Shown here: positions 44,961 through 56,345 of the stretch, piece after piece
How positions within the stretch are numbered: the first letter of the stretch is position 1
How the letters are laid out: every line of letters starts with the position of its first letter
Assembly (NCBI GenBank): GCA_038501625.1
Contig: JAZAYU010000355.1
Coordinates: 372,001 to 436,000 of the forward strand
DNA from: Corbicula japonica
Lineage: Eukaryota > Mollusca > Bivalvia > Venerida > Cyrenidae
Reading direction: 5' to 3'
Length of the DNA: 64,000 nucleotides
Position numbers and translations under genes: made by a program
The notes under the pieces: generated by a model
Seen by the model: only the letters and a program-made list of their open reading frames with translations
Told to the model about the DNA's origin: nothing
Databases searched by the model: none

Positions 44961-45527
44961 TGTAGAGTAAAAGGGTAAATTTCTTTTTTATTTAAAATCT
45001 CATACTACAGTACTGTGTATTAAAATTAAAAAGGTAATACTCAGTAGTTACTTTGAGAAAATTATTGTCTATACAATTTACAAAACCTGAAATTTCATTC
45101 ATTTAGGACAATCTGTCATGTATTTAGCCAAAATATAAAAAAAAAACATAAATTGTTTCTGGAGGTACCATGTCAAATAGGCCACAAGTCAATTCAGGCA
45201 GTACTTGTAAGTCTATTGTATATGGCAATCACTGTAAAGAGTTAGTTTTGCTTTTAGATTTACACAAGCTTTTAAAAATAGTATCATTGCTTAATTGATA
45301 TCTAAAATTGTGCTTGTTATCCTGAAACCATAGCACAACTATTTGTACGCGACAAAGGCTTTTCTATATATGCGATATTTGCCTTTCGCGTACAACCCAG
45401 TTAGCATTCAAATCAATGCGGAAAATTTTCCTTCTATTTCTATATGCCGCCGATGGGAATTTGATCGCATCGTTGGCGGCTCCATAAAGCATCTTAAACC
45501 ATATGTACCTATAAAAAATTTACATAC

Positions 45528-45621
45528 CTGAAAAGCCACATTCAAGTAGAATCAATATATGTAATCCTTTATAAATAACGGTTTCGTTTTTCATGCAAAA
45601 CTCTTTTAAACCTGCACCCAT
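45528..45621 (-). CDS. candidate first coding exon of an unknown gene
   Basis: Minus strand: ATG at 45619-45621 in a good context (GACATGG), 31 codons (MGAGLKEFCMKNETVIYKG, then LHILILLECGFS), then a strong donor CAG/GTATGT. Upstream lies TGACGTC and GTGAGTCA (about 45656-45680), which resemble CRE and AP-1 sites. I do not recognise the peptide and found no partner exon, so this could be chance. Confidence 0.3.
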
Positions 45622-45655
45622 GTCAACAAATTTCGATTTCCGCGCTTCAAGTTTA

Positions 45656-45682
45656 CCTGACTCACGACGTCACGTTTATCGA
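45656..45682 (-). promoter_or_regulatory. CRE/AP-1-like motif pair
   Basis: CGTGACGTCGTGAGTCAGG on the minus strand, about 40 bases before the candidate ATG at 45621. Speculative promoter element. Confidence 0.25.
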
Positions 45683-46067
45683 TAAATAACAGAATTTAAA
45701 TCGGGTTGATTTCCACCACAGTTTTGATCGTAACTGCTTGAGACGTAAAGAACAGACATCTGTAAAAAGTCAGTATGATAATGGGTCTGTGCTTGCAGTC
45801 GAATTATTGAGACTACCTGAAACCCAAGAACAAATTAAAACATCATCTGATTGTCATTTTTGCTTAAAAAATTGGACTGTCATCATAAAGTAAAGTAATT
45901 TATGTTACAGTCATAATCTCTTCTCTACACCTACCCAAGCTGTTGATTCAATCAGTTTTGTCTGGGTGTCACACTGTTACCGGTATATACAGTAAGATCA
46001 CAATTTACAACACTTGCAGTAAAAGTCAGAGGTGCTAATGCAGTCAAAGGTGTCATATTTAATAAAT

Positions 46068-46146
46068 AAATTTATTTCTAAACCAATTTCCATGTTGGAC
46101 AATGCAAAATACACAGCTTATGTTGCAACCATCAATATTTTATTCT
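46068..46146. repeat. 75-bp direct duplication, copy 1
   Basis: TTATTTCTAAACCAATTTCC through CATCAATATTTTATTCTG is repeated without visible change at 46909-46983. Confidence 0.9.
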
Positions 46147-46697
46147 GTGCTAGTGTAGACAGAGTGACTTTTGTAGACTAAGGTCATTGATCAAAAGAGC
46201 ATATTGACATATAAATGATGTCTTTTCTTTTGTTGCAACATTTTGTTAATTGTTTTCCCACCTGTTTAGTCATGATAGTCTTGGACAAAAATCCGGAAAA
46301 AGTACGTGTTGCTTTGTACAAAATGTCCGATCTATGAAGCAACTTGTTCATGAAACATCATAAACTGATATAGAACATATTAACACAATGATACTAAAAA
46401 CTTTATAAATAAAATAAAAATGAGGCCTATTTTTGAGGCCTATTTGAGCTATTTCAAAATAAAGTGTGGCTCATTCGACTTGTTTGTGGCCTATTGACTG
46501 TAATCCATATACCAATTCCATGGTATTTGATCATAAATTTGGTGTGAATAGACTGATAACGATCCCAATCCATCAACCAAAACAGTAATCATTATGTTTA
46601 TGCAGTGTAGACCAAGTGAAGACCCTCATTTTTTAGGGGGGAGGGGCGGCGGCCAGTTTCTTTTTTTTAGAAAGAATAAATAAAAGAAATCTCATAC

Positions 46698-46931
46698 CTC
46701 GTGTTCAGTACTCTCACAAACAATATCTTCGACTGCCATGAGCTCACATGTCTGAATGACGAACATGACCAGTGACAAAAAACTCTTATACAAAACTGAA
46801 TTGTGGCGCTGGTCTACGCTAAGCTCAGTGTGTCTCACAATGTGACTGAGTGACATTGCGAGGTCCAGTTCACAATTCAACTTCACATAAAAGTTGGTTC
46901 TCACCAGCCTTATTTCTAAACCAATTTCCAT
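46698..46931 (-). CDS. candidate coding exon of an unknown gene
   Basis: Minus strand: ATG 46929-46931 in strong context (AACATGG), 78 whole codons (MEIGLEIRLVRTNFYVKLNC ... VCESTEHE), then donor GAG/GTATGA. The composition looks protein-like, but I recognise no family. The first 8 codons lie in the 75-bp duplication, so the start may be an accident of that event. Confidence 0.3.
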
Positions 46932-46983
46932 GTTGGACAATGCAAAATACACAGCTTATGTTGCAACCATCAATATTTTATTC
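46909..46983. repeat. 75-bp direct duplication, copy 2
   Basis: Identical to 46068-46146 and followed directly by the left edge of an R1 repeat. Confidence 0.9.
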
Positions 46984-47575
46984 TGACGTCTTACGTCTTA
47001 CGTCCTTTGAAGGTCGGCTGAGCACGATACTTATGTACTATGTTTATGGTACTTCTAAAATTACTTTTGTTTTAATATTTCGGCCAGTTTATAGATAGGT
47101 GGTTTCAATATCACAGCAAATATAGATTTGGATATTGTCCAATCACCCCCAAGAATATACTTCCTGGTTTTTAAAATTTGCCTTTGGCGTGATCTGTGAT
47201 ATGCAGGATTTATATTCTAAGATCCCCTGTCAAAATTCTATTCTGTTTAGTTCCGCCCATTGTTTTCTCGTTTAGGGCAAACCCATTCTTTTATCTTGGG
47301 ACCATACGCCGCTGAACATGGAATGGTATTAATCTGAAAATACCTCATTGAAGGTTCCATGTTCACCGCCATATGCATACCATCGTTTGGGATGGATCGA
47401 AATTGTACTATTTAATGGTGTAATTACTGAGTTGCGCTCAACCCGGGGCTAGGCGGCGTGGGCAGTAATAAGCATTCCCATTACTGCCCATGAACAGGCT
47501 CAATCAAACCGAGCCTGCAGTATTTTCATATTTGTCGTGTTCGGTGGCTTTCAAAGTTCCCTTTTCATCTATTAC
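46984..47575 (+). repeat. R1 modular repeat
   Basis: Collinear with 4845-5875 and, in reverse, with 50055-50700 at very high similarity. It ends GTGGCTTTCAAAGTTCCC. No ORF. Confidence 0.85.
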
Positions 47576-48060
47576 ATATTGTTTTCAAGAAAAACTCCAT
47601 GCATCTGATTGTTCCGTCGATGGGCCTTATGCTCCTTTGAATTTAAAGGCCTAATAATCCACTGACAAGCTACCATTCAGTAGTTTTCAACTTGACTTCT
47701 TCAGTCTAATTTATCAAAATGGCCGATCGCTAGTATTGCTATTGGTTACAACGAACGACAACCTACTCTCTAAACAGACGATTTAGTTTTTTTTAGCTTT
47801 CCAAAATGCTAGTCCGATAACAATGCTACCGAATAATAAGTTTTAATTTTTAAAGATATTTTGCCATTAGCAATTTATAAAAATAAAGCCAATAACAAAA
47901 TTTGTAAAAACAATACTTTGCCGTAAGTTTTTACCGGTCAGTTTTTCCCGTGTTTACATTGCCTTATGCTGTGCACAACCGGAAACCAGCGCAAACGAAG
48001 TGGACAACTTTTTTTTCTCCTTAGTGAATGGGCATTCCTGCGACCTTAAGACGAGCTTAA
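47576..48060. other. spacer, nothing recognised
   Basis: No gene or repeat supported. Confidence 0.45.
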
Positions 48061-48061
48061 C

Positions 48062-48086
48062 GCTCGGGTCGCTTCGCGACCCGAGC
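48062..48086. other. GC-rich perfect hairpin
   Basis: GCTCGGGTCG, loop CTTCG-like, CGACCCGAGC: 11-bp stem in AT-rich DNA, at the outer edge of a Naiad fragment. Confidence 0.8.
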
Positions 48087-48099
48087 TAGAGCTCGATAT

Positions 48100-48390
48100 A
48101 AACAAACAAGTACAAGTTGTCTTGGTGAAGTAACTTCAAACCACCCATCGGTTAGACAATGTTGCTCGCAAAAGCACACAAATATACAAAACATAAAAAG
48201 CTAATAGCATTATGAAGCACAAGGGCAGGTACTCAATAAGCACCTGGAGTCAAATCAGCATAAACGATGACTGGATATAAGAAACAAATAAAACTTCATT
48301 ACAAGATTTGCATGATTTTTCCATAAGCCTTCATAAATTCTTACCCCGCCTGAAAAAAAACTGTTTTGAGAAATCCTCACTAAACTTGTT
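48100..48390 (-). mobile_element. Naiad fragment: ORF end and 3' UTR
   Basis: Reverse complement of the Naiad stop-codon region (GGGGTAAGAATTTATGAAGG, compare 28092-28110) and following 3' UTR (CATGCAACATTGTT-type block). Diverged from the long copy. Confidence 0.7.
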
Positions 48391-50054
48391 TTGTAGATAA
48401 CCTGTGACCTTGATTGGAATAGTATGTGTGGCCACTGGGATTTAATTCGTGGTAAAAGATTTTGTGTCGCCATTTCGAAGAAACGGCGATACATGGGGAC
48501 TGCTTTGTACGTCCGTCCGTCGGTCCATCAAAAAAACTTAACGTTGGCTATAACTATGCAAATCTTAATATTTCAAAATGAAACTCAAGAAAAAAACAGG
48601 CTCAACAGATGATGCACATGTCTTTCGTTCAAAGCCAAATTTAACAGACATGCCCCTTTCAGTACTCCGATTTTTTTATTGTGACAAGTACCCCAGGGCA
48701 ACACAAGTGTTCAACTGAACATCCATTTTGTTTTCATAGATATTTGATATCAAATGGATTGTCGATGTGATTTTATTCTTTTAACATAGTAATGATCAGA
48801 ACATATACCCCTTTTGAAACAACTCGGACAATACATATTGTTTCTTTCCAGTTATGAAGAGTAGAGTTGGGTTGGGGATTTGAGGGATATGAGTTGTTAT
48901 AAATATGAAAGAATGCGTAGATTGTACCTTTACATGGTCATTTCCTGTAAAATAAGAGAAACAATTAAAGCATAGGAGAGAAAAATACTCTTTCTAAGTG
49001 ATCAGTTGCTAATTTCATAATATTTAAAGACATGCAGTGTAAAATGCATATTCACATAAAAATCTTTACAGCCGAACACGGATGTGGTAAAGAGAAAAGC
49101 GTTGATAAATTATCAAAAGAAATATAATTTGAAACAAAGCAGACAATTATGCAAATTGTTGCATAATTGATTGATGACGGCGTAATAGTGATGAATCACT
49201 AATTTGTGATTATTTAACACCTAGTTGTGTTATAAAATTAATATCATATTGTGAATTAATACTGTCACAAAATGCATTTAGACCCCACTCCGATGATAGT
49301 TTACGTTTTCCACGGGTTTTCAGTTGCTGAAGTTTTGACTGAAAACATGAGATAATTCAGATCCTTCATGCAAACCTGGGCACATACTGCACAAATAAGA
49401 GAACTTCTAAAACAAAAAAACAACAACAAAAAAAAACAACAAATCTGGAATCTGCTATTACCATATTAATGCCAGTTAGTGCACGGTTAAAAAGAAAGTT
49501 GATCACTGACATTTTCATTTTGGAAGTTGTCAGTGCAGTAGTAATCGTATCCCAAAATAAAATTTGTAAAAATACATTTGGTTAATTACGTATTAGATTT
49601 TGTTCTTTTCTTAATTATACGGTTGTGGATGGCGTGGGGCGGGAAATTTTCAAGTATTAAATAATTGTGTTTTCTTCCTTTGCATAAGTTCAGTTGACTA
49701 CAACCATAAATTAATAATGTGTTTTAAAAAAGAAAATGTATATATGTTCTCAATGATTTGCAATCTGTGTTACGCCAGCTTAAGTTGATATGGCAGTTTC
49801 AATTGCACTGTCATAGAAAAATAATATAAAACTCTCTAGCGACAAAATGCAGTTCAATAAAACTGTGCTCAAATCAATTTTATTAATATATTTTAATTTA
49901 CCGATATAAGAAAACTTAGAACAGTAAAGAAACTTTGTTAGACCTAAAATATCCATGAAATTCTATCTGCTACCAAACACAAAAATCGGAGCAACATAAA
50001 ACATCAATTCAAATGCCTTCATAAGTAATAAGTTACTGACAACCATATGTAATA
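48391..50054. other. AT-rich spacer, nothing recognised
   Basis: No supported gene, RNA or repeat in about 1.6 kb, apart from a possible extension of the Naiad fragment to about 48500. Confidence 0.45.
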
Positions 50055-50700
50055 GATGAAAAGGGAACTTTGAAAGCCACCGAACACGACAAATATGAAA
50101 ATACTGCAGGCTCGGTTTGATTGAGCCTGTTCATGGGCAGTAATGGGAATGCTTATTACTGCCCACGCCGCCTAGCCCCGGGTTGAGCGCAACTCAGTAA
50201 TTACATTAAATAGTACAATTTCAATCCATCCCAAACGATGGTATGCATATGGCGGTGAACATGGAACCTTCAATGAGGTATTTTCAGATTAATACCATTC
50301 CATGTTCAGCGGCGTATGGTCCCCAGATAAAAGAATGGGTTTGCCCTAAACGAGAAAACAATGGGCGGAACTAAACAGAATAGAATTTTGACAGGGGATC
50401 TTAGAATACAAATCCTGCATATCACAGACTACGCCAAAGGCAAAATTTAAAAAGCAGGAAGTATATCCTTGGGGGTGATTGGACAATATCCAAATCTATA
50501 TTGGCTTTGATATTGAAACCACCTATCTATAAACTGGCCGAAATATTAAAACAAAAGGAATTTTAGAAGTACTATAAACATAGTACATAGGTATCGTGCT
50601 CAATGACCTTCAAATGACGTAACTGAAAACAGCACTGATTGAATGTACGGGGAGACTTTTTACAGCCGCCACACGGCACAAACAACGCTACTGTGATGTT
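50055..50700 (-). repeat. R1 modular repeat, inverted copy
   Basis: Reverse complement of 46984-47575, extended at its far end by the GTACGGGGAGACTTTTTACA and CCGCCACACGGC module that also ends the SINE. Confidence 0.85.
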
Positions 50701-50702
50701 GA

Positions 50703-50771
50703 AATAGATGAAAAGGGAACTTTGAAAGCCACCGAACACGACAAATATGAAAATACTGCAGGCTCGGTTTG
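50703..50771 (-). repeat. R1 end fragment
   Basis: Repeats the R1 end GATGAAAAGGGAACTTTGAA through CTGCAGGCTCGGTTTG immediately after a full R1, so R1 units can lie head to tail. Confidence 0.8.
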
Positions 50772-50894
50772 TAAGGTCCTTTTGTCTTCCAACTGTATAC
50801 AATATGAGATATCTGATAAATTTGTTTGACCGTCATTTTCCTGGTGGTCGCGAAAAGGATGAAAAAAATAAAAATGTTAATTTCTCTTTTCATA

Positions 50895-51579
50895 AAGGCC
50901 CGGTCACACCGCCCAAACGTTGCTGGAGCGTTCCTTGAAAGGTAGGGAGGTGGACCAAACGCTTGTCACCGCTCACAAAATGGAAAAAAAAACACGAAAA
51001 CACGGGCATTGGTTTAGCGGTGCACCGCTGAAGCCGGCTTTGCTTTAGCGTTGGTTTAGCGATAGCGAGCGTTGGTATAGCGGTGATGCGAGCGTTTGGT
51101 ACAGCGGCGTTCTGCGCATGCGCCAGACACCGTTCCAACAAAACACGTGTCCCCTCGTAAAACGCTTATAAGCGCTCCACCAACGTTTTTGCAACGTTTA
51201 ATCGCCGCCCGGGCAACGCTGGCGAAGCAGCGGTGGTGCAGCGTTCAAAAAACTCGGCGTTGGCCTAGCGTACCCAAGCGTCCACGAACTTGTGTCTAGC
51301 GGTGCCAAACTTTGCTTGGGCGTTGGTGGAGCGGTGGAGAACTTTGCCTGGGCGGAACATTTTTCCCTTCTCACCGCTCGCAATATTTTGTGCAGCTCAA
51401 AACTTTCGGAGCGGTAGGAGGGCCCTTCAAGAGACATCAGCGGTGGCCGAGCGTATACGGCGTTTCTTTAACGGAGGCCAACTTTTGTTTAACGGTGGTG
51501 AACGGTTACGAGCGGTGATGAATTTTTTTCACCGCTCCAGGGACGCTCCAGCAACGCTCGGCCGGTGTGACCGGGCCTT
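50895..51579. mobile_element. GC-rich MITE with long TIRs
   Basis: Ends AAGGCCCGGTCACACCG / CGGTGTGACCGGGCCTT, with similarity continuing to about 42 bp (GTTGCTGGAGCG). The right flank makes GGCCTTAA and the left TAAAGGCC, so a worn TTAA duplication is possible. The interior is packed with AGCGGTG and AGCGTTGG motifs. ORFs here are shadows of that repeat. Confidence 0.8.
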
Positions 51580-51819
51580 AACTGAAAGCTTTTTTAAGTA
51601 CCTTACATATTGTTATCAGTATAATTTTACTCATGAGGGCATTTATAATGTTTTTTTATGTTGTTTCGATTTTGTTTGATTGCAAAAAAACATTTAAGGG
51701 ATTTTTAGGTCTAACTATTGTTTTTCTTTACAGTTCTAACTTTTCTTAACGTATGTAAAATAAAAATGCACTAATAACATTGGTTGGTGCAATGTTTGAT
51801 GGAACTGAATTTGCATTTT

Positions 51820-53882
51820 AGCTCACCTGTCACGTAGTGACAGGGTGAGTTTTTGTGAGGGGGGTTCATCCGTCCTCCGTCCGTCCGTCCACAATTGTTG
51901 TCCGCACTCTAGCGGACGGAATTTGGGTCCAATCTTCTTCAAACTTGGTCAGAATGTTTATCTCATTGATATCTAGGTCAAGTTCGAAACTGGGTCATGT
52001 GACCTTGAAATCTAGGTCACTGGGTCAAATTGTAGAAAAAGCTTGTCCACACTCTAGCAGTCTTAATTATGGTGCGATTTTCTTTAAACTTGGTCAGAAT
52101 GTTTATCTCAAAAATATCTAGGTCAAGTTTGAAACTGGTTCATGTGACCTTAAAATCTAGGTCACTGGATCTAATTTTAGAAAAAGCTTTTCCGCACTCT
52201 AGCGGTCTTAATTATGGTGCGACCTTCTTCAAACTTTGTCAGAATGTCTATCTCAATGATATCGAGGTCAAGTTTGAAACTGGGTCATATGACCTTGAAA
52301 TCTAGGTCACTGGGTCAAATTATAGAAAAAGCTTGTCCGCAGTCTAGCAGGTTTAATTATAGTGCAATTTTCTTTAAACTTGAACAGAATGTTTATCTTA
52401 ATGATATCTAGGTCAGGTTCGAAACTGGGTCATATGACCTTGAAATCTAGGTCACTGGGTCAAATTATAGAAAAAGCTTGTCCGCACTCTAGCAGTCTTA
52501 ATTATGGTGCAATCTTCTTTAAACTTGAACAGAATGTTTATCCCAATGATATCTAGGTCTTGTTCGAAACTGGATCATGTGACCTTGAAATCTAGGTCAC
52601 TAGGTCAAATTATAGAAAAAGCTTCTCCGCACTCTAGTGGTCGTAATTTTGGTCCGATCTTCTTCAAACTTGGTCAGAATGTTTATCCCAATGATATCTA
52701 GGTCAAGTTCGAAACTAGTTCAAGTTCGAAACTAGGTCCTCTGACCTTGAAATCTAGGTCACTAGGTCAAATTATAGAAAAAGCTTGTCCGCACTCTAGT
52801 GGTCGTAATTTTGGTCAGAACTTTTTCAAACTTGGTCAGAATGTTTATCCCAATAATATCTTGGTCATGTTCGAAACTGGGTCATGTAACCTTGAAATTT
52901 AGGTCATTAGGTCAAATTATAGAAAAAGCTTGTCCGCACTCTAGCAGTCTTAATATTGATGCGATCTTCTTCAAACTTGGTCAGAATGTTTATCTCAATG
53001 ATATCTAGGTCAGGTTCGAATCTGGGTCATATGACCTTGAAATCTAGGTCACTGGGTCAAATTATAGAAAAAGCTTGTCCGCACTCTCGCAGTCTTAATT
53101 TTATTGCAATCTTCTTTAAACTTTAACAGAATGTTTATCTTAATGATATCTAGGTCAGGTTCGTAACTGGGTCATGTTATCCTTAAAACTAGGTCACTAG
53201 GTCAAATTAAATAAAAAGCTTGTCTGCACTCTAGCTGTTGTAATTTTGGTCCGTTCTTCTTTAAACTCGGTCAGAATGTTTATCCCAATGATATCTAGGT
53301 CTAGTTCGAAATTGGGTCATGTGACCTTGAAATCTAGGTCAAATTGTAGAAAAAGCTTGTCCGCACTCTAGTGGTCGTAATTTTGGTCCGATCTTCTTCA
53401 AACTTGGTCAGAATGTTTATCCCAATGATATATAGGTCAAGATCGAAACTGGGTCATGTGACCTTGAAATCTAGGTCACTAGGTCAAATTATAGTTAAAG
53501 CTTGTCCGCACTCTAGTGGTCGTTATTTTGGTCAGATCTTCTTCAAACTTGGTCAGAATGTTTATCTTCATAATATCTAGGTCATGTTCGAAACTGGGTC
53601 ATGTAACCTTGAAATTTAGGTCACTAGGTCAAATTATAGAAAAAAGCTTGTCCGCACTCTAGCGGTCTTAATTTTGATGGGATCTTCTTCAAACTTCGTC
53701 AGAATGTTTATCTCTATGATATCTAGGTCAAGTTCGAAACTGGGTCATGTGACCTTGAAATCTAGGTCAATAGGTCAAATTATAGAAAAAGCTTGTCCGC
53801 ACTCTAGTGGTCTTAATTTTTGTCCGAACCATTGAACAGATTTTCGCAGGTGAGCGACCCGGGGTCCCATGGACCCTCTTGT
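51820..53882 (+). mobile_element. Helentron-like element (AGCTCACC ends, different core)
   Basis: Left end AGCTCACCTGTCACGTAG after TTTT. Right end CAGGTGAGCGACCCG, hairpin GGGTCCCATGGACCC, TCTTGT. The termini match the 14217 and 31346 elements, but the core is about 13 units of about 146 bp with CCGCACTCTAG and CTTCAAACTTGGTCAGAATG, unrelated to their 166-bp unit. Confidence 0.85.
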
Positions 53883-54083
53883 TTAGATATTTCGATATTT
53901 TTACCTTAGACATTGCAATGACGAAGCAGCTGCCTTAACAAAAAAAATAGGTCATAATGTCAAGATCCGGATATTTTAGCGATAAATTTATAGGCAGATT
54001 CCAACGAAAAAAAAAATCGGCTTGAAGTTTGGCGAAAATCGGACGGGCGCTATCAACAGTTTGCATTAAAGTTTTAAGTTTTT

Positions 54084-55088
54084 AGCTCGACTATTTAATG
54101 AACAATGGTGTTGTCCTACTCATCTCCGGCGTCGGGGTAAGCAATCGCAACGTCGTCCGTTAAACAAAATATGCACGTTGCTCCATAACATTGAAGATAA
54201 TGGCAATATCAACTTGAAACTTAAAATATAAATTCACCATCGAAATCTTCATCATTAATACCAACAATAACATAACTCTGCTAGCAATATTTTTAAAGTT
54301 AAGCCCATTTTCACTTAAAGGTAATGTTAACCAATTTGTGTACTTGGCCCATCACTTTGAAATTTCTTCAGATATTAACTGGACACTTTTAATATTATAT
54401 TCACCATAAAATTCTACCAACAAGAACTAAAATTGCTACCATTATTTTTCAAGTTATGCCCTTTTTTGACTTAGACTTATATGTTCAGCAAAATTTATGG
54501 CTCATAACATTGAAACTACTTGAGATATAACTTTGAAACTTAAAATACACGTTAACCACTTATATATACATCATTAGAGACAAATTACTCTACCAGAAAT
54601 CATTCTTTACAAACTATGCACTGGATCAATAACTTTGAAACTACATAAGATATCAAATTGAAACTCGGAATATTTAGTCACTATTATAATCTTCATAATA
54701 ACCACTAAGACATCCCGTTTTTTCAATTAGATTTTATGTTAAAGTTTTTAAGCAATTGGCTCATAACTTTTGAGCTTATACCGATATCAACTTCAAACTT
54801 GAAATACTTTTCCACCATCATATTCGTCATCACTTTCGCCGAGACTTACACAATTTTGAAAGTTTGCATTTTCACTTACAGTTTGTGTTAAGTTTTTTTT
54901 CTGTAATATTGTTTAAGTGATATTGAACTAAAACTAAAGTACCCAATAATAAATTACACGTTTTCAAACTTCCAAAATATTTTATAGTTTTTCCCCTTTT
55001 CAGTTCAGCATTTATGGTACATATACATTAAGGTATTATTTCTGTTACTTAAAATTAATTTCCTCCCTTACCGTTCACTTGGTAATAC
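54084..55088 (+). mobile_element. Helentron-like element (AGCTCGACTATT ends), 5' part
   Basis: Begins AGCTCGACTATTTAATG after a T-run and is collinear with parts of 59126-61659, including the late block near ATTATTTCTGTTACTT. It lacks the right inverted repeat and hairpin; sequence stops at the palindrome at 55089. Confidence 0.7.
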
Positions 55089-55110
55089 ATGTTTTAGAGA
55101 ACCTAAATTA

Positions 55111-55208
<98 letters not shown>

Positions 55209-55266
55209 TATATAGATATATATATATATATAGATATATATTTTTAATTTAGGTTCTCTAAAACAT
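55089..55266. repeat. 178-bp palindrome with (TA)n centre
   Basis: Arms ATGTTTTAGAGAACCTAAAT and perfect complement (about 28 bp each side) flank a (TA)n run with a few G interruptions. The whole forms one hairpin. It ends 88 bases before SMYD exon 9. Confidence 0.95.
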
Positions 55267-55354
55267 TCATCCAGATGCAGGCCCTGTGGTCGATATTGGC
55301 CACAAAGCCTCGATGTATCTGGACCCAGAATAAATTGTTGTTGCTTGTTTTCAG

Positions 55355-55492
55355 AGTCTGTGGGTGAGTTTCGGCCGTGCAGAAGATGCGGAACGAAGGA
55401 TTTTTCCGCTGTACTGAAACAAGGTGCTGTCAAGATGTTGGAGGAATGCAAAACACAGCTGCAAGAAATAAACATTGAGAAACAAGCAGGAA
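55355..55492 (+). CDS. SMYD3-like: SMYD-like exon 9
   Basis: Acceptor CTTGTTTTCAG, donor GTATGT. Two bases complete Glu271; residues 272-316 plus one base follow. [12 protein letters not shown] gives C279 and C282, closing the Cys cluster begun in exon 8. The remainder ([18 protein letters not shown]) is helical and begins the C-terminal domain. Confidence 0.9.
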
Positions 55493-55794
55493 GTATGTAT
55501 AGCTAATTTGTTGTTGTAAGTGGATTTGATATTTTGTGTCCCCGATTTTGGCAAAAGTGTTTGGCATGTCTGTCTGTCCATTATCTCAAATCTGATTGCC
55601 AGAGCAGACACTAAGTTTCAACCAAACTTCACGCATCGTTAACAAAGAGAAATGATCGTAACAAAGAGAAATGATCGTCCGATAACCATGGACCTCGGTT
55701 AAAATCCACAAAATTGGTGAGATAAATGATAGGGATTATCCTGTTCACAAACGATGTCCCTACCTCACATGTCTAGATTATACTTGGAACCTAT

Positions 55795-56345
55795 CTCTGA
55801 AAATGATAAACACAAATGTTGCCCTTGTTACCCGTTACCGATGTTATGCAGTGAACGTTACGTATATCAGCGCTATCCGATCAACCATTCTGGGGTTGTC
55901 CCGGCTAGCTCAGTTGGTTGCGTCGCAGGAATTGCAGGGCTAGGTGCTGTCGCCGTGACCGTGTGGGTTCGCTCCCAGCTAGAGGCACTATCATTTGAAA
56001 TTTAGAAATTCACAATGGCGCTATTTGTGCAGTGTGGCGGCCGTAAAAGGTCTCCCCGTACATATAGTCAGAACTATTATCAGTAAAATAACCCGTTACC
56101 AATGTCATGCAGTGATCGTTACGTATATCAGGGCTATCCGATCAACCTTTTATTGGGGTTGTCCCGGTTAGCTCAGCTGGTTGCGTCGCGGGAATTGCAG
56201 GGCTAGGCGCTGTCGCCGTGACAGTGCGTGTTCGCTCCCAGCTAGAAGCACTATCATCTGAAATTCACAGAAGCCCTATGCAGGGCTAAGCGCTGTCGTT
56301 GTGACGGTGCGGGTTCGCTCCCAGCTAGAGGCACTATCATTTCAA
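55795..56345 (+). repeat. tRNA-derived SINE, tandem array of three
   Basis: Two full units with A box GGCTAGCTCAGTTGG or GGTTAGCTCAGCTGG and B box GGTTCGCTCC, and a third partial unit from about 56282. The inter-unit tail repeats the GTGTGGCGGCCGTAAAAG module. Same family as 442-900. Confidence 0.8.

Noticed and set aside
51855..53580. Series of overlapping + strand ORFs with similar proteins (SLGQIIEKACPHSS)
   Set aside because: They are translations of the 146-bp tandem unit of the Helentron-like element, each ending at the same place; no family signature or splice context.
55068..55475. 135-codon minus-strand ORF with IYIYIYIY
   Set aside because: Reads through the (TA)n palindrome and antisense of SMYD exon 9.
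55897..56000. Genuine tRNA gene
   Set aside because: A and B boxes are present, but acceptor, D and anticodon stems do not pair and the unit is repeated with a non-tRNA tail; it is a SINE.
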